Assembly (NCBI RefSeq): GCF_002095315.1
Contig: NZ_MLFN01000002.1
Span: forward strand, 106,946-170,945
DNA length: 64,000 bases
From: Pantoea conspicua
GTDB taxonomy: Bacteria; Pseudomonadota; Gammaproteobacteria; Enterobacterales; Enterobacteriaceae
Direction of reading: 5' to 3'
Shown here: positions 1-12,334 of the stretch, one piece after another
Position numbering within the stretch: the stretch's first letter is position 1
How the letters are laid out: each line of letters begins with the position of its first letter
Translations under genes and position numbers: made by a program
Notes under the pieces: model-generated
The model's database searches: none
What the model saw: the letters and a program-made list of their open reading frames with translations, nothing else
What the model was told of the DNA's origin: nothing

Positions 1-435
1 CCGACGGTGGTGGTGGATTATGCCCATACGCCGGATGCGCTGGAAAAAGCGCTGGAAGCGGCACGTCTGCACTGCAAAGGCCAGCTGTGGTGTCTGTTTG
101 GCTGCGGCGGCGATCGCGACAAAGGCAAACGTCCATTGATGGGAGCCATCGCTGAGCAGTTCGCCGATCGGGTGGTGATCACCGATGACAATCCACGCAG
201 CGAAGATCCACAGGCAATTGTGCAGGACATTCTGACCGGCTTGCTGGACCCGGGCCGTGCCCGCGTCGTCGCGGGCCGCGCGCAGGCGGTCACCAGCACC
301 ATCATGCAGGCGCAGCCTGACGATATCGTGCTGGTGGCGGGTAAAGGCCACGAAGATTACCAGATCATTGGCAATCGCCGGCTGGACTACTCCGATCGCG
401 CCACGGTAGCGGCACTGCTGGGAGGCGCGGCATGA
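1..435 (+). CDS. murE: UDP-MurNAc-L-Ala-D-Glu:meso-DAP ligase, C-terminal part
   Basis: This is the last 144 residues of MurE, the cytoplasmic ATP-dependent ligase that adds meso-diaminopimelate to the peptidoglycan precursor. The window edge cuts off the ATP-binding N-terminal part; the reading frame is open from base 1. Visible signatures are [15 protein letters not shown] at the start of the C-terminal domain, GDRDKGKRP, and the DNPR motif (in [11 protein letters not shown]), which in this family marks specificity for meso-DAP rather than lysine. The stop overlaps the murF start as ATGA, so the two are translationally coupled in the dcw cluster. Confidence 0.97.
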   Translation, partial: PTVVVDYAHTPDALEKALEAARLHCKGQLWCLFGCGGDRDKGKRPLMGAIAEQFADRVVITDDNPRSEDPQAIVQDILTGLLDPGRARVVAGRAQAVTSTIMQAQPDDIVLVAGKGHEDYQIIGNRRLDYSDRATVAALLGGAA

Positions 436-1790
436 TCCCGATCTCCTTACATACCCTCGCTGAAATCACCGGCGGCACGCTGTATGGCAGTGATTTAACC
501 CTGACTGACGTCACCACCGACACCCGCAAGGTGACGGCGGGCAGCCTGTTTGTCGCGATAGTGGGTGAGCGTTTTGATGCCCATGACTTTGTCGGCGATG
601 CGATTGCCAACGGCGCGCAGGCATTGCTGGTGAGTCAGCATTTACCCGTCGCGGTACCCCAGGTAGTGGTTGACGATACCCGACTCGGCTTTGGCAGGCT
701 GGCGGCCTGGGTTCGCCAGCAGGCGACCGCCCGCGTAGTGGCGCTGACCGGTTCATCCGGTAAAACCTCGGTTAAAGAGATGACCGCGTCGATCCTGCGT
801 CAGTGCGGCGAAACACTCTATACCGCCGGTAACCTTAATAACGATTTTGGCGTCCCGATGACGCTGCTGCGTCTGACGGCAGAACATCACTATGCAGTGA
901 TTGAGCTGGGCGCTAATCATCAGGGCGAGATCGCCTACACCACCGATCTGGTGCGACCGGAAAGCGCGCTGGTGAATAACCTGGCCGCGGCGCATCTGGA
1001 AGGCTTTGGCTCGCTGGCCGGTGTTGCCAAAGCCAAAGGCGAAATTTTTATGGGATTGCCCGCCAACGGCACGGCAATCCTCAATGCGGATAGCAACGAC
1101 TGGCCAAACTGGCAGGCGCATCTGCAGGACCAGACGGTCTGGCGCTTTTCGCCTGATGCGACAGGTTGTGACTTCGCTGCCCGTGATATCACCATTGCGC
1201 AGGATGGCACCCACTTTGTGATGGTGACGCCGCGCGGTGAGGTGGCGATTACGCTGCCGCTGCCGGGACGACACAATATCGCCAACGCGCTGGCCGCCGC
1301 GGCGCTGGCGCTGTCGGTTGATGCGCCGCTGAGCGCAGTACAGCAAGGTCTGAAAACCTTGCAGTCGGTGCCAGGGCGTTTATTCCCGATACGCTTAAAC
1401 GCGCACCAGCTGTTGCTGGATGACAGCTACAACGCCAACGTTGGATCGATGACCGCCGCGGCGCAGGTGCTGTCAGAAATGCCGGGTTACCGGGTGATGG
1501 TGACCGGGGATATGGCGGAACTGGGTGATGAAAGCGAGCAGTGCCACCGTGAAGTCGGGCTGGCGGCACGTGCCGCGGGTATCGATCGGGTGCTGAGCGT
1601 GGGCAGCGTGAGTCAGTTGATCAGCGAGAGCAGTGGCGCTGGTGAACATTTCAGCGATAAAACCGCGCTGACTGAACGTTTGCGTCAGCTGTTGTCCGAA
1701 CACAAAGAAATGACTGTCTTGATTAAGGGTTCGCGTAGTGCCGCCATGGAGCAGGTAGTACAGAGCTTACAGGAGAAAGGAACATGTTAG
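432..1790 (+). CDS. murF: UDP-MurNAc-tripeptide:D-Ala-D-Ala ligase
   Basis: MurF completes the cytoplasmic pentapeptide precursor by adding the D-Ala-D-Ala dipeptide with ATP. The protein is 452 residues, the same as E. coli MurF. A Mur-ligase P-loop GSSGKTS lies at about residues 107-113 (K111), with the central ATPase domain and then the C-terminal substrate domain carrying DDSYNAN and TGDMAELG. The start overlaps the murE stop by 4 bases and the end overlaps mraY by 7 bases, the usual tight packing of this cluster. Its substrate dipeptide is made by DdlB, encoded further down the same operon. Confidence 0.98.
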   Translation: MIPISLHTLAEITGGTLYGSDLTLTDVTTDTRKVTAGSLFVAIVGERFDAHDFVGDAIANGAQALLVSQHLPVAVPQVVVDDTRLGFGRLAAWVRQQATARVVALTGSSGKTSVKEMTASILRQCGETLYTAGNLNNDFGVPMTLLRLTAEHHYAVIELGANHQGEIAYTTDLVRPESALVNNLAAAHLEGFGSLAGVAKAKGEIFMGLPANGTAILNADSNDWPNWQAHLQDQTVWRFSPDATGCDFAARDITIAQDGTHFVMVTPRGEVAITLPLPGRHNIANALAAAALALSVDAPLSAVQQGLKTLQSVPGRLFPIRLNAHQLLLDDSYNANVGSMTAAAQVLSEMPGYRVMVTGDMAELGDESEQCHREVGLAARAAGIDRVLSVGSVSQLISESSGAGEHFSDKTALTERLRQLLSEHKEMTVLIKGSRSAAMEQVVQSLQEKGTC

Positions 1791-2866
1791 TTTGGCTGGC
1801 CGAGCATCTGGTCGCTTTTTATTCCGGCTTCAACGTCTTTTCGTATCTGACGTTTCGCGCCATTGTCAGCCTGCTGACCGCGTTATTTATTTCGCTGTGG
1901 ATGGGACCGCGCCTGATTGCCTGGCTGCAAAAATTGCAGATTGGCCAGGTGGTGCGTAACGATGGCCCGGAATCGCATTTCAGTAAGCGCGGTACGCCGA
2001 CCATGGGCGGCATCATGATCCTCACCTCCATTACCATCTCGGTGCTGATGTGGGCCTACCCATCTAACCCCTATGTCTGGTGCGTTCTGGTGGTACTGAT
2101 TGGATTCGGGATCATCGGTTTTGTCGATGACTACCGCAAAGTGGTGCGCAAAGACACGAAAGGCCTGATTGCCCGCTGGAAATATTTCTGGATGTCAGTG
2201 ATTTCGCTTGGCGTCGCGTTCGCGCTTTATGTGGCGGGAAAAGATACGCCCGCTACGCAGCTGGTGGTGCCGTTTTTCAAAGACATCATGCCGCAGCTTG
2301 GCCTGTTTTATGTGGTGCTGGCCTACTTTGTGATTGTTGGTACCGGCAACGCCGTCAACCTGACTGATGGCCTTGATGGGCTGGCGATTATGCCGACGGT
2401 GTTTGTCGCGGCGGGCTTCGCACTGGTCGCCTGGGCAACCGGTAACGTGAAGTTTGCCGAGTACCTGCATATTCCTTATCTGCGTCATGCCGGTGAGCTG
2501 GTGATCGTCTGTACCGCCATCGTCGGGGCAGGGCTGGGGTTCCTGTGGTTCAACACCTATCCAGCCCAGGTCTTTATGGGTGATGTGGGATCGCTGGCGT
2601 TAGGGGGCGCGCTGGGTACCATTGCAGTGCTACTACGTCAGGAGTTTTTACTGGTGATCATGGGCGGCGTATTTGTGGTTGAAACGCTGTCGGTGATCCT
2701 GCAGGTGGGATCGTTTAAGTTGCGCGGTCAGCGTATTTTCCGCATGGCGCCGATCCATCACCACTATGAACTGAAGGGCTGGCCGGAACCGCGCGTCATT
2801 GTGCGCTTCTGGATTATTTCGCTAATGCTGGTGCTGATTGGCCTGGCCACGCTGAAGGTGCGTTAA
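1784..2866 (+). CDS. mraY: Phospho-MurNAc-pentapeptide translocase (lipid I synthase)
   Basis: MraY is a polytopic inner-membrane enzyme that transfers phospho-MurNAc-pentapeptide from UDP onto undecaprenyl phosphate to make lipid I. The 360-residue length equals that of E. coli MraY. The catalytic aspartate pair sits in VDDYRK at D115-D116, followed by [10 protein letters not shown], the [11 protein letters not shown] loop, and the HHHYELKGW region near the C terminus. Several hydrophobic membrane helices are evident. It starts inside the last codons of murF and is followed after two bases by murD. Confidence 0.98.
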   Translation: MLVWLAEHLVAFYSGFNVFSYLTFRAIVSLLTALFISLWMGPRLIAWLQKLQIGQVVRNDGPESHFSKRGTPTMGGIMILTSITISVLMWAYPSNPYVWCVLVVLIGFGIIGFVDDYRKVVRKDTKGLIARWKYFWMSVISLGVAFALYVAGKDTPATQLVVPFFKDIMPQLGLFYVVLAYFVIVGTGNAVNLTDGLDGLAIMPTVFVAAGFALVAWATGNVKFAEYLHIPYLRHAGELVIVCTAIVGAGLGFLWFNTYPAQVFMGDVGSLALGGALGTIAVLLRQEFLLVIMGGVFVVETLSVILQVGSFKLRGQRIFRMAPIHHHYELKGWPEPRVIVRFWIISLMLVLIGLATLKVR

Positions 2867-2868
2867 TC

Positions 2869-4185
2869 ATGGCTGACTATCGGGGTAGAAAAGTTGTCAT
2901 CATCGGGTTAGGCCTGACCGGTCTCTCCTGTGTTGATTTCTTTTTAGCGCAGGGTGTAACGCCTCGCGTGATGGACACCCGTGTGTCGCCGCCGGGGCTG
3001 GAGAAATTGCCAGCGCGGGTGGAACGCCATCTGGGCGGCATTAACGCTGACTGGCTGCTGGATGCCGACCTGATTGTCGCCAGCCCGGGTGTCGCGCTGG
3101 CGCATCCGATTCTGAGCGAAGCGGTCGACGCCGGGATTGAAATCGTCGGCGATATCGAGCTGTTCTGCCGTGAAGCGCAGGCACCGATTGTGGCGATTAC
3201 CGGCTCCAACGGCAAAAGCACCGTCACCACGCTGGTAGGCGAGATGGCGAAAGCCGCGGGCTGGCAGGTGGGCGTAGGCGGGAATATCGGTCTGCCGGCG
3301 CTGAGCCTGCTGCAATCACCGGCGCAACTTTATGTGCTGGAGCTCTCCAGTTTCCAGCTTGAAACCACTCACAGCCTGAAAGCGGCGGCGGCGACCGTGC
3401 TTAACGTCACCGAAGACCACATGGATCGCTATCCGCTCGGCATGCAGCAGTATCGCGCCGCCAAGCTGCGTGTCTATGAAAATGCGCAGGTCTGTGTGGT
3501 CAATGCCGATGATGCCCTGACCATGCCGGTTCGTGGCGCGGATGCGCGCTGCATCAGCTTTGGTATCGATTTTGGTGACTATCACCTCAATAAGCAGCAG
3601 GGCAGCGTCTGGCTGAGGGTGAAGGGCGAGAAGGTACTGAACACCGCTGAAATGAAGCTGGTCGGGCAACACAACTATACCAATGCGCTGGCTGCACTGG
3701 CGCTGGCCGATGCGGTCGGCCTGCCTCGTGCCTCCAGCCTGGCGGCGCTCACCAGCTTTAACGGTCTGGCGCATCGCTTTCAGCTGGTACATGAGCATCA
3801 GGGCGTGCGCTGGATCAATGACTCCAAAGCGACCAACGTGGGCAGCACCGAAGCCGCGCTGAATGGTCTGCAGGTCAGCGGGACCTTATGGCTGCTGCTA
3901 GGCGGCGACGGCAAATCAGCCGATTTCTCCCCGCTGACGCCTTATCTGCAGGGCGATAATCTGCGGATCTACTGCTTTGGTCGGGATGGCGATGCGCTGG
4001 CCGCGCTGCGCCCTGAGATTGCCGTACGCACGGAAACGCTGCGTGAGGCGATGGAGCAGATCGCCCCGCAGGTGAAGTCAGGCGACATGGTGCTGCTGTC
4101 ACCGGCCTGCGCCAGTCTCGATCAGTTCCGCAATTTCGAGCAGCGTGGCGAACAGTTCGCGCAACTGGTGAAGGAGCTGAGCTGA
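2869..4185 (+). CDS. murD: UDP-MurNAc-L-Ala:D-glutamate ligase
   Basis: MurD adds D-glutamate to UDP-MurNAc-L-alanine in the cytoplasm, using ATP. The protein has 438 residues, as in E. coli. An N-terminal Rossmann-like UDP-binding domain ([12 protein letters not shown]) is followed by the P-loop TGSNGKST at residues 111-118 and a C-terminal domain with WINDSKATN and LLLGGDGK, both typical of MurD. The stop codon shares a base with the ftsW start (TGATG), which implies coupled translation with the next gene. Confidence 0.98.
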   Translation: MADYRGRKVVIIGLGLTGLSCVDFFLAQGVTPRVMDTRVSPPGLEKLPARVERHLGGINADWLLDADLIVASPGVALAHPILSEAVDAGIEIVGDIELFCREAQAPIVAITGSNGKSTVTTLVGEMAKAAGWQVGVGGNIGLPALSLLQSPAQLYVLELSSFQLETTHSLKAAAATVLNVTEDHMDRYPLGMQQYRAAKLRVYENAQVCVVNADDALTMPVRGADARCISFGIDFGDYHLNKQQGSVWLRVKGEKVLNTAEMKLVGQHNYTNALAALALADAVGLPRASSLAALTSFNGLAHRFQLVHEHQGVRWINDSKATNVGSTEAALNGLQVSGTLWLLLGGDGKSADFSPLTPYLQGDNLRIYCFGRDGDALAALRPEIAVRTETLREAMEQIAPQVKSGDMVLLSPACASLDQFRNFEQRGEQFAQLVKELS

Positions 4186-5399
4186 TGCGTATTCCCGGCG
4201 CCGGACTGGCGCGTTTCTTCTCAGGCCGCCTGCAGGATTGGGTGATGGGTTCGCGTGAAAGCGATGACACTTCGCTGGTGCTGTATGACCGCACGCTGCT
4301 GTGGCTGACGCTCGGCCTGGCGGTGATTGGTTTTGTGATGGTGACTTCCGCCTCCATGCCGGTGGGTCAGCGTCTTAATGACGATCCGTTTTACTTCGCC
4401 AAGCGTGATGCGTTTTATATCGCGCTGGCAATCGGCATAGCGCTGGTGACGCTGCGGATACCGATGGACTTCTGGCAGCGCTACAGCAACGTCATGCTGA
4501 TGGCCTCGGTGGCGATGCTGCTGATTGTGCTGGTGGTCGGTAGCTCGGTGAACGGGGCATCGCGCTGGATCGCGCTCGGACCGCTGCGTATTCAGCCAGC
4601 TGAACTCTCCAAGCTAACCCTGTTCTGCTATCTCGCCAGCTATCTGGTGCGCAAAGTGGAAGAGGTGCGTAACAACTTCTGGGGCTTCTGTAAGCCGATG
4701 GGCGTGATGGTGGTGCTGGCGGTGCTGCTGCTGGCGCAGCCGGACCTCGGTACCGTGGTGGTGCTGTTCGTCACCACGCTGGCGATGCTGTTCCTGGCAG
4801 GGGCCAAACTGTGGCAGTTCCTGGCGATTATCGGCTCAGGCATCTTTGCTGTGGTGCTGTTGATCATCGCAGAACCTTACCGTATGCGTCGCGTCACGTC
4901 GTTCTGGAACCCGTGGGAAGATCCGTTCGGCAGCGGCTACCAGCTGACGCAGTCGCTGATGGCATTTGGGCGCGGTGAATTCTGGGGCCAGGGGCTGGGT
5001 AACTCGGTGCAGAAACTGGAATATCTGCCGGAAGCGCATACCGACTTTATTTTCTCGATTATCGGTGAAGAACTCGGCTACATCGGTGTGGTTATGGCGC
5101 TGTTAATGGTATTCTTCGTCGCTTTTCGTGCGATGTCGATTGGCCGTCGCGCACTGGAGCTGGATCAGCGTTTTTCGGGCTTTCTTGCCTGTTCAATCGG
5201 GGTCTGGTTTAGCTTTCAGGCGCTGGTTAACGTCGGCGCGGCAGCCGGTATGTTACCGACTAAAGGTCTGACGCTGCCACTGATCAGTTATGGTGGGTCG
5301 AGTCTGATTATCATGTCGACCGCCATCGTCTTTTTGTTACGCATAGATTATGAAACGCGACTGGCAAAAGCGCAGGCGTTTACCCGAGGTGGTCGATGA
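4185..5399 (+). CDS. ftsW: Septal peptidoglycan glycosyltransferase of the SEDS family
   Basis: FtsW is the divisome SEDS protein that polymerises lipid II together with its partner FtsI, which lies upstream of this window. The 404-residue sequence is about ten residues shorter at the N terminus than E. coli FtsW. A short cytoplasmic N terminus leads into ten predicted membrane helices. Characteristic stretches are [28 protein letters not shown] and the C-terminal PLISYGGSS. The start overlaps the murD stop by one base and the stop overlaps the murG start as ATGA. Confidence 0.97.
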   Translation: MRIPGAGLARFFSGRLQDWVMGSRESDDTSLVLYDRTLLWLTLGLAVIGFVMVTSASMPVGQRLNDDPFYFAKRDAFYIALAIGIALVTLRIPMDFWQRYSNVMLMASVAMLLIVLVVGSSVNGASRWIALGPLRIQPAELSKLTLFCYLASYLVRKVEEVRNNFWGFCKPMGVMVVLAVLLLAQPDLGTVVVLFVTTLAMLFLAGAKLWQFLAIIGSGIFAVVLLIIAEPYRMRRVTSFWNPWEDPFGSGYQLTQSLMAFGRGEFWGQGLGNSVQKLEYLPEAHTDFIFSIIGEELGYIGVVMALLMVFFVAFRAMSIGRRALELDQRFSGFLACSIGVWFSFQALVNVGAAAGMLPTKGLTLPLISYGGSSLIIMSTAIVFLLRIDYETRLAKAQAFTRGGR

Positions 5400-6454
5400 G
5401 CAGTAAGCGATTGATGGTGATGGCGGGCGGAACCGGTGGGCATGTCTTTCCCGGTCTGGCTGTCGCCCATCATCTGATGGAACAGGGCTGGCAGGTCCGC
5501 TGGTTAGGTACCGCCGACCGTATGGAAGCGGATTTAGTGCCAAAGCACGGCATCGACATCGATTTTATCCGCATCAGCGGACTGCGGGGCAAAGGCCTCA
5601 AGGCGTTACTGCTGGCTCCGCTGCGCATCTTCAACGCCTGGCGTCAGGCGCGTCGCATCATGAAAGCCTGGCAACCAGATGTGGTATTGGGAATGGGCGG
5701 CTATGTTTCCGGACCGGGCGGCTTAGCGGCATGGAGCTGTGGCATTCCGGTGGTGCTGCATGAGCAGAACGGCATTGCTGGCCTGACCAACAAGTGGCTG
5801 GCGAAGATCGCGACCAAAGTGCTGCAGGCGTTTCCCGGTGCCTTTCCCCGGGCTGATGTGGTCGGCAATCCGGTACGTACCGATGTACTGGCACTGCCGC
5901 TGCCGGCTGAGCGTCTGGCCGGTCGCACCGGTCCGATCCGGGTTCTGGTGATTGGCGGCAGTCAGGGCGCGCGGGTGCTCAACCAGACATTGCCGCAGGT
6001 TGCCGCGGAGCTGGGCGAAGCGATCACTCTATGGCACCAGACCGGTAAAGGCGGGTTGCCGCTAGTGGAAAAAGCCTATCAGCAGGCCGGTCAGCCCCAG
6101 CACAAGGTCACTGAGTTTATTGATGATATGGCCGCCGCCTATGCCTGGGCTGATGTGGTGGTCTGTCGCTCCGGCGCCTTAACGGTGAGCGAAGTTGCCG
6201 CCGCGGGTTTACCGGCGATTTTCGTGCCGTTTCAGCACAAAGATCGCCAGCAGTACTGGAACGCGCTGCCGCTGGAAAAAGCTGGCGCGGCCCGAATTTT
6301 TGAGCAGCCGCAGTTTACGGCGGAGGCAGTCGCCGATCTGCTGCGCCACTGGGATCGCCCGACGTTACTGACGATGGCTGAGCAGGCCCGTCAGGTTGCG
6401 ATCCCCGATGCGACCGACCGGGTCGCGCAGGAAGTGGCTCGCGCCGCAAAGTAA
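5396..6454 (+). CDS. murG: UDP-GlcNAc:lipid I N-acetylglucosaminyltransferase
   Basis: MurG is a peripheral inner-membrane GT-B glycosyltransferase that adds GlcNAc to lipid I, giving lipid II. The 352-residue length is close to the 355 of E. coli. The N-terminal glycine-rich loop [10 protein letters not shown] is at residues 11-20, HEQNGIAG is in the middle, and the C-terminal nucleotide-sugar domain carries [10 protein letters not shown] and [17 protein letters not shown]. It overlaps ftsW by four bases. A 70-base spacer separates it from murC, one of the few gaps in this cluster. Confidence 0.98.
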   Translation: MSSKRLMVMAGGTGGHVFPGLAVAHHLMEQGWQVRWLGTADRMEADLVPKHGIDIDFIRISGLRGKGLKALLLAPLRIFNAWRQARRIMKAWQPDVVLGMGGYVSGPGGLAAWSCGIPVVLHEQNGIAGLTNKWLAKIATKVLQAFPGAFPRADVVGNPVRTDVLALPLPAERLAGRTGPIRVLVIGGSQGARVLNQTLPQVAAELGEAITLWHQTGKGGLPLVEKAYQQAGQPQHKVTEFIDDMAAAYAWADVVVCRSGALTVSEVAAAGLPAIFVPFQHKDRQQYWNALPLEKAGAARIFEQPQFTAEAVADLLRHWDRPTLLTMAEQARQVAIPDATDRVAQEVARAAK

Positions 6455-6524
6455 TCATTCCGGTCAGCGCGTCTGACCCGTGCTCAGGTTGAGCACAAAC
6501 TGAAAGAGCAGGTAATTGAGAGCG

Positions 6525-8000
6525 ATGAATACACAACAATTGGCAAAACTGCGAACTATCGTGCCCGAGATGCGTCGCGTCCGGCACATCCACTTTGTCG
6601 GCATCGGCGGAGCGGGCATGGGCGGTATTGCCGAAGTGTTAGCAAATGAAGGCTACCATATCAGCGGTTCAGATCTGGCCCCTAACCCGGTGACTCAGAA
6701 CCTGATTGCGTTGGGTGCCACCATTTATTTCAACCATCGCCCTGAGAATGTGACCGACGCCAGTGTAGTGGTGGTTTCCAGCGCCGTTGCGCAGGACAAC
6801 CCTGAGCTGGTGGCTGCCCGCGAGCAGCGTATCCCGGTGATTCGCCGGGCCGAAATGCTGGCTGAGCTGATGCGTTTCCGTCATGGCATTGCCGTTGCCG
6901 GCACCCATGGCAAAACCACCACCACGGCGATGGTATCGAGTATTTATGCAGAGGGCGGTCTCGATCCGACCTTTGTTAACGGCGGACTGGTAAAAGCAGC
7001 AGGCACCCATGCACGTCTGGGCAGCAGCCGTTATCTGATTGCGGAAGCGGATGAGAGCGATGCGTCGTTCCTGCATCTGCAACCGATGGTGGCGATTGTC
7101 ACTAACATCGAAGCCGACCATATGGATACCTATCAGGGCGACTTCGAGAACCTGAAACAGACGTTTATTAATTTTCTGCACAACCTGCCGTTTTACGGTC
7201 GTGCTGTGCTGTGTGTAGATGATGTGGTGATCCGCGACCTGATCCCGCGAGTGGGGCGTCAAATTACCACTTACGGTTTCAGCGATGACGCCGACTTCCG
7301 CATTGAAAATTACCATCAGCGCGGCTCGCAGGGGCATTTTACCCTGGTGCGTCAGGACAAACCGCTGTTGCAGATCACCCTGAATGCGCCAGGTCGTCAT
7401 AACGCGCTGAACGCGGCGGCGGCAGTGGCCGTAGCCAGCGAAGAGGGTATTGAGGACAACGCGATTCTGGCTGCGCTGGAAAGTTTTCAGGGCACCGGTC
7501 GCCGGTTTGATCTGTTGGGTGAATTCCCGACAGAACCGGTTAACGGTCAGGCTGGCAGTGCAATGCTGGTTGACGACTATGGACACCACCCGACCGAAGT
7601 GGACGCAACGATCAAAGCGGCGCGCGCCGGCTGGCCAGATAAAAAGCTGGTGATGGTGTTTCAGCCACATCGCTACACCCGTACCCGCGATCTGTTTGAT
7701 GACTTCGCGAACGTGCTGTCGCAGGTCGATGTGCTGCTGATGCTGGATGTCTATTCGGCGGGCGAGACGGCGATCCCTGGCGCTGACAGCCGGTCGCTGT
7801 GCCGCGCGGTTCGCAATCGCGGCAAAGTAGACCCGATTCTGGTGCCTGAACATGACGCGCTGCCGGAAATGCTCGCGCCACTGCTGTCCGGTAACGATCT
7901 GATTCTGGTGCAGGGTGCCGGCAACGTCGGCAAGGTCGCCCGCAAGCTGGCGGACTGCAAACTGCAGCCGGAACGCAAAGCGGAGGATCGTCATGGCTGA
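6525..8000 (+). CDS. murC: UDP-MurNAc:L-alanine ligase
   Basis: MurC performs the first amino-acid addition to UDP-MurNAc, that of L-alanine, with ATP. I chose the ATG at 6525 over an in-frame TTG at 6516 because it gives [10 protein letters not shown], the start of the 491-residue E. coli protein. The N-terminal [13 protein letters not shown] nucleotide fold, the P-loop GTHGKTTTT at about 126-134, [10 protein letters not shown] and [10 protein letters not shown] are all present. The end overlaps the true ddlB start by eight bases. A long antisense frame across this gene is a codon-bias shadow. Confidence 0.98.
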   Translation: MNTQQLAKLRTIVPEMRRVRHIHFVGIGGAGMGGIAEVLANEGYHISGSDLAPNPVTQNLIALGATIYFNHRPENVTDASVVVVSSAVAQDNPELVAAREQRIPVIRRAEMLAELMRFRHGIAVAGTHGKTTTTAMVSSIYAEGGLDPTFVNGGLVKAAGTHARLGSSRYLIAEADESDASFLHLQPMVAIVTNIEADHMDTYQGDFENLKQTFINFLHNLPFYGRAVLCVDDVVIRDLIPRVGRQITTYGFSDDADFRIENYHQRGSQGHFTLVRQDKPLLQITLNAPGRHNALNAAAAVAVASEEGIEDNAILAALESFQGTGRRFDLLGEFPTEPVNGQAGSAMLVDDYGHHPTEVDATIKAARAGWPDKKLVMVFQPHRYTRTRDLFDDFANVLSQVDVLLMLDVYSAGETAIPGADSRSLCRAVRNRGKVDPILVPEHDALPEMLAPLLSGNDLILVQGAGNVGKVARKLADCKLQPERKAEDRHG

Positions 8001-8913
8001 CAAAGTTGCCGTATTAATGGGCGGTACGTCCGCCGAACGCGAAGTTTCGCTGATGTCAGGTCAGGCTGTACTGGCCGGACTGCGGGAAAGCGGTATTGAT
8101 GCGCATGCTGTCGACACCCGCGATGTGTCAGTGCTGACGCTCAAAGAGCAGGGCTTTACCAAAGCGTTTATCGCCCTGCATGGGCGTGGCGGTGAAGATG
8201 GTACGCTGCAGGCGGTGCTGGAGTTCCTGCAGTTACCCTATACCGGCAGCGGTGTCATGGCGTCGGCAGTGACCATGGACAAGCTCCGCACCAAACTGCT
8301 GTGGCAGGGACGCGGGTTGCCGTCGGGTCAGTTTGTCTGGCTGACGCGCCAGCAGTTCGATAGCGGACTGGATGCCGCGACAGATGCAGCCATCGCGGCG
8401 CTGGGTCTGCCCTTATTCGTTAAGCCCGCCTGTGAGGGCTCCAGCGTCGGGATCAGTCGGGTCAATGCACTGAGTGACTTGCCTGACGCGCTGGCGACCG
8501 CGTTTCAACACGACGATAACGTGCTGGTTGAAGCGTTTCTCAGCGGCGCGGAGTACACGGTGGCGATTGTTGGCGATCGTATCCTGCCCTCTATCGAAAT
8601 AAAGAGCGCCAGCGAGTTCTATGACTATGAAGCAAAATATATTTCTGACGATACTCAGTACGTCTGCCCGGCTGATCTGAGCCCGGCGCGAGAAGCGGAG
8701 TTGCAGCAGCTGGTGCTGGCGGCCTGGCATGCGCTTGGCTGTCGTGGCTGGGGCAGAGTCGATGTGATGACCGATGAGGCGGGCAACTTCCAGCTGCTGG
8801 AAGCCAATACCTCGCCGGGAATGACCAGCCACAGCCTGGTGCCAATGGCGGCGAAACAGGCGGGCATGAGCTTCGCGCAGCTGGTTGCGCATATTCTGGA
8901 GTTGGCCGACTGA
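7993..8913 (+). CDS. ddlB: D-alanine:D-alanine ligase B
   Basis: DdlB is an ATP-grasp ligase that makes the D-Ala-D-Ala dipeptide used by MurF. The ATG at 7993 gives [11 protein letters not shown] and 306 residues, exactly the E. coli length; the longer open frame from 7915 is only murC read in another frame. Family hallmarks are [34 protein letters not shown] in the ATP-grasp region and [14 protein letters not shown] at the metal-binding C terminus. It overlaps murC by eight bases and ends one base before ftsQ. Confidence 0.98.
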   Translation: MADKVAVLMGGTSAEREVSLMSGQAVLAGLRESGIDAHAVDTRDVSVLTLKEQGFTKAFIALHGRGGEDGTLQAVLEFLQLPYTGSGVMASAVTMDKLRTKLLWQGRGLPSGQFVWLTRQQFDSGLDAATDAAIAALGLPLFVKPACEGSSVGISRVNALSDLPDALATAFQHDDNVLVEAFLSGAEYTVAIVGDRILPSIEIKSASEFYDYEAKYISDDTQYVCPADLSPAREAELQQLVLAAWHALGCRGWGRVDVMTDEAGNFQLLEANTSPGMTSHSLVPMAAKQAGMSFAQLVAHILELAD

Positions 8914-8914
8914 T

Positions 8915-9754
8915 ATGTCACAGGCGGCGATGAGAGTTCGAAATCGTGAACCGCAGGAGCGTATACGCACCGGGCGCAGTAACGGCGCCCGATTGTTCGG
9001 CATCGTTTTTTTGCTGATCGTAATCGGGATTATGATTTCTGGCGGGCTGGTGGTGCTGAAGTGGATGAACGATGCATCGCGGCTGCCGTTGTCAAAGCTG
9101 GTGGTGACCGGGCAAACCCATTACACCACCCATGATGACATTCGCCAGGCGATTTTATCGCTCGGCGCGCCGGGCACCTTTATGTCGCAGGATGTGGATA
9201 TTCTGCAGCAGCAGATTGAGCGGCTGCCGTGGATTAAGCAGGTCAGCGTGCGTAAACAGTGGCCGGACGAACTGAAAATCCATCTGGTGGAGTATACGCC
9301 GGTGGCGCGCTGGAACGATCTGCATATGGTGGACGCCGATGGCGTCTCCTTCAGCGTGCCAGCGAACCATAGAGGTAAAGAGACTTTGCCGATGCTGTAT
9401 GGGCCAGAAGGCAGTGAAAAAGAGGTGCTGGCGGGTTATCACAGCATGGACGATGTCCTGAAGGCGAGAAAGTTTACCCTGAAGGTCGCGTCGATGACGG
9501 CCCGGCGCTCATGGCAGCTGGTCACCAGCGACGATGTACGCATCGAACTGGGACGCAGCGATACCATGAAGCGCCTGAACCGCTTTATTGAGCTCTACCC
9601 GGTGCTGCAACAGCAAGGTCAGAACGAGAGCAAACGTATCAGCTACGTGGATTTACGATACGACTCGGGCGCCTCTGTTGGCTGGACGCCGGTCGTGATG
9701 GAGCCACAGGACAGTAATCAGCAACAGAACCAGGCACAGGCTAAACAACAATGA
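8915..9754 (+). CDS. ftsQ: Division protein FtsQ
   Basis: FtsQ is a bitopic inner-membrane divisome protein that links early (FtsA/Z) and late (FtsL/B/W/I) components. The start at 8915 gives [10 protein letters not shown] and 279 residues. A basic cytoplasmic N terminus of about 30 residues precedes one membrane helix (about residues 28-50). The periplasmic POTRA domain begins near [10 protein letters not shown], followed by the conserved [17 protein letters not shown] and a beta domain. The C terminus ends in a glutamine-rich tail, as in E. coli. It overlaps ftsA by ATGA. Confidence 0.97.
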   Translation: MSQAAMRVRNREPQERIRTGRSNGARLFGIVFLLIVIGIMISGGLVVLKWMNDASRLPLSKLVVTGQTHYTTHDDIRQAILSLGAPGTFMSQDVDILQQQIERLPWIKQVSVRKQWPDELKIHLVEYTPVARWNDLHMVDADGVSFSVPANHRGKETLPMLYGPEGSEKEVLAGYHSMDDVLKARKFTLKVASMTARRSWQLVTSDDVRIELGRSDTMKRLNRFIELYPVLQQQGQNESKRISYVDLRYDSGASVGWTPVVMEPQDSNQQQNQAQAKQQ

Positions 9755-11007
9755 TCAAGGCAACGGACAGAAAACTGGTAGTTGGACTCGAAATTGGCAC
9801 CGCGAAGGTTGCCGCCCTGGTTGGGGAAATTCTGCCCGATGGTATGGTCAACATTATTGGGGTGGGCAGCTGTCCGTCCCGCGGTATGGATAAAGGTGGC
9901 GTGAATGACCTTGAGTCGGTGGTGAAATGCGTACAGCGCGCCATCGATCAGGCTGAGCTGATGGCAGATTGCCAGATTTCCTCCGTCTACCTTGCGTTAT
10001 CGGGCAAACATATTAGTTGTCAGAACGAAATCGGGATGGTTCCGATTTCCGAAGAGGAAGTGACTCAGGATGATGTGGAGAACGTAGTGCATACCGCTAA
10101 GTCGGTGCGTGTGCGTGACGAGCATCGCATCCTGCATGTTATTCCTCAGGAGTACGCCATCGATTATCAGGAAGGGATCAAAAATCCGGTCGGTCTGTCC
10201 GGGGTGCGCATGCAGGCAAAAGTGCATCTGATCACCTGTCACAACGATATGGCGAAAAATATCGTCAAAGCCGTTGAACGTTGTGGCCTGAAAGTTGACC
10301 AATTGATTTTTGCCGGCCTGGCCTCCAGTTTTGCGGTCTTAACTGAAGACGAACGTGAGCTGGGTGTCTGTGTTGTCGATATTGGTGGCGGTACAATGGA
10401 CATTGCCGTATATACCGGCGGCGCTTTACGGCACACTAAGGTTATTCCGTATGCAGGTAATGTGGTCACCAGCGACATCGCCTATGCATTTGGTACACCG
10501 CCGACCGATGCTGAAGCGATCAAAGTGCGTCACGGTTGCGCGCTGGGCTCGATTGTCGGCAAAGATGAGAACGTTGAAGTGCCCAGCGTCGGTGGACGTC
10601 CACCACGCAGCCTGCAGCGTCAGACGCTGGCTGAAGTGATTGAGCCGCGTTATACCGAGCTTTTGAATCTGGTCAATGACGAGATTCTGCAGTTACAGGA
10701 ACAACTGCGTCAGCAGGGCGTGAAGCACCACCTGGCCGCGGGCATAGTCCTGACCGGCGGTGCGGCGCAAATTGAAGGACTGGCGGCCTGTGCGCAACGC
10801 GTATTCCATACGCAGGTGCGCATCGGACAACCGCTGAATATTACCGGCTTAACTGACTATGCGCAGGAGTCATACTACTCCACCGCGGTGGGACTGTTGC
10901 ATTACGGCAAAGAGTCGCACATGAACGGCGATGCAGAGACCGAAAAACGGGTCTCAGTAGGCAACTGGTTCAAGCGCATCAATAGTTGGTTGAAAAAAGA
11001 GTTTTAA
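9751..11007 (+). CDS. ftsA: Division protein FtsA (actin-like membrane anchor)
   Basis: FtsA is an actin-fold ATPase that tethers FtsZ filaments to the inner membrane and recruits later divisome proteins. The 418-residue protein begins with [17 protein letters not shown] (phosphate 1 loop), has [14 protein letters not shown] (phosphate 2) and [12 protein letters not shown] (adenosine loop). The last residues, [11 protein letters not shown], form the membrane-targeting amphipathic helix typical of FtsA. A 71-base spacer with a clear Shine-Dalgarno (ggaga) separates it from ftsZ. Confidence 0.98.
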   Translation: MIKATDRKLVVGLEIGTAKVAALVGEILPDGMVNIIGVGSCPSRGMDKGGVNDLESVVKCVQRAIDQAELMADCQISSVYLALSGKHISCQNEIGMVPISEEEVTQDDVENVVHTAKSVRVRDEHRILHVIPQEYAIDYQEGIKNPVGLSGVRMQAKVHLITCHNDMAKNIVKAVERCGLKVDQLIFAGLASSFAVLTEDERELGVCVVDIGGGTMDIAVYTGGALRHTKVIPYAGNVVTSDIAYAFGTPPTDAEAIKVRHGCALGSIVGKDENVEVPSVGGRPPRSLQRQTLAEVIEPRYTELLNLVNDEILQLQEQLRQQGVKHHLAAGIVLTGGAAQIEGLAACAQRVFHTQVRIGQPLNITGLTDYAQESYYSTAVGLLHYGKESHMNGDAETEKRVSVGNWFKRINSWLKKEF

Positions 11008-11078
11008 TTTTTGTGAAAGGGGATCATGCTGTTTTCTTTAGTGATCTCCAGGCGACAGGCACATAACGGAGAGAAATC

Positions 11079-12233
11079 ATGTTTGAACCTATGGAATTAA
11101 CCAATGACGCGGTGATTAAAGTCATCGGCGTCGGCGGTGGCGGCGGTAACGCCGTAGAACACATGGTACGCGAACGTATCGAAGGTGTAGAATTCTTTGC
11201 TGTGAATACCGACGCGCAAGCGCTGCGTAAAACAGCTGTCGGCCAGACGATTCAGATCGGTAATAACATTACCAAAGGTCTGGGTGCGGGTGCGAACCCG
11301 GAAGTGGGCCGTAACTCTGCAGAAGAAGATCGCGAAGCACTGCGTTCTGCGCTGGAAGGGGCAGACATGGTGTTCATCGCAGCGGGCATGGGCGGCGGTA
11401 CTGGTACCGGTGCAGCGCCTGTGGTGGCTGAAGTGGCGAAGGATCTCGGTATCCTGACCGTTGCTGTCGTCACCAAGCCGTTCAACTTCGAAGGCAAGAA
11501 GCGCATGGCGTTTGCCGAGCAGGGGATCGCGGAACTTTCTAAGCATGTCGATTCACTGATTACTATTCCAAACGACAAGCTGCTGAAGGTACTGGGTCGT
11601 GGCATCTCTCTGCTGGATGCCTTTGGCGCGGCCAATGACGTGCTGAAAGGCGCGGTTCAGGGCATTGCCGAACTGATTACCCGTCCGGGTCTGATGAACG
11701 TCGACTTTGCTGACGTGCGCACCGTGATGTCCGAAATGGGCTACGCGATGATGGGTTCAGGCGTCGCCTGTGGCGAAGACCGTGCGGAAGAAGCGGCTGA
11801 AATGGCGATCTCCAGCCCACTGCTGGAAGATATCGACCTGTCTGGCGCGCGCGGCGTGCTGGTCAACATCACGGCTGGTTTCGACCTGCGTCTGGACGAG
11901 TTCGAAACCGTGGGTAACACTATCCGCGCCTTCGCTTCTGACAACGCTACCGTGGTGATTGGTACCTCACTCGATCCGGAAATGAACGACGAACTGCGCG
12001 TCACCGTGGTGGCAACCGGTATCGGCATGGATAAACGTCCAGAAATTACGCTGGTTACTAACAAGCCAGCCAGCCAGCCGGTAATGGATCATCGCTATCA
12101 GCAGCACGGTATGTCACCGCTGCCGCAGGAGCAGAAACCGGCAGCAAAAGTGGTTAACGACCAGGCTGCGCAATCGAACAAAGAGCCAGACTACCTTGAT
12201 ATTCCGGCATTTTTGCGTAAGCAGGCCGATTAG
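11079..12233 (+). CDS. ftsZ: Tubulin-like division GTPase FtsZ
   Basis: FtsZ polymerises into the cytokinetic ring. The protein has 384 residues, against 383 in E. coli. The tubulin signature GGGTGTG is at residues 105-111, the T7 synergy loop appears as [11 protein letters not shown], and a variable linker leads to the conserved C-terminal peptide [14 protein letters not shown], the docking site for FtsA, ZipA and regulators such as SlmA and MinC. It is followed about 100 bases later by lpxC. No strong terminator lies between them. Confidence 0.99.
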   Translation: MFEPMELTNDAVIKVIGVGGGGGNAVEHMVRERIEGVEFFAVNTDAQALRKTAVGQTIQIGNNITKGLGAGANPEVGRNSAEEDREALRSALEGADMVFIAAGMGGGTGTGAAPVVAEVAKDLGILTVAVVTKPFNFEGKKRMAFAEQGIAELSKHVDSLITIPNDKLLKVLGRGISLLDAFGAANDVLKGAVQGIAELITRPGLMNVDFADVRTVMSEMGYAMMGSGVACGEDRAEEAAEMAISSPLLEDIDLSGARGVLVNITAGFDLRLDEFETVGNTIRAFASDNATVVIGTSLDPEMNDELRVTVVATGIGMDKRPEITLVTNKPASQPVMDHRYQQHGMSPLPQEQKPAAKVVNDQAAQSNKEPDYLDIPAFLRKQAD

Positions 12234-12334
12234 GATTAACCCTATAATTGGGATTCTCCGCTCTTTGTGCTAAAGTATCTGCCCGCTGGTAAAGTATACT
12301 GGCGGTCGGAAAGGTAATATTGCGAGATAATACG

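Noticed and set aside
6669..8003. 444-codon open frame antisense to murC
   Set aside because: It exactly covers murC in the opposite strand, has no known motif, and arises from the codon bias of a GC-rich gene.
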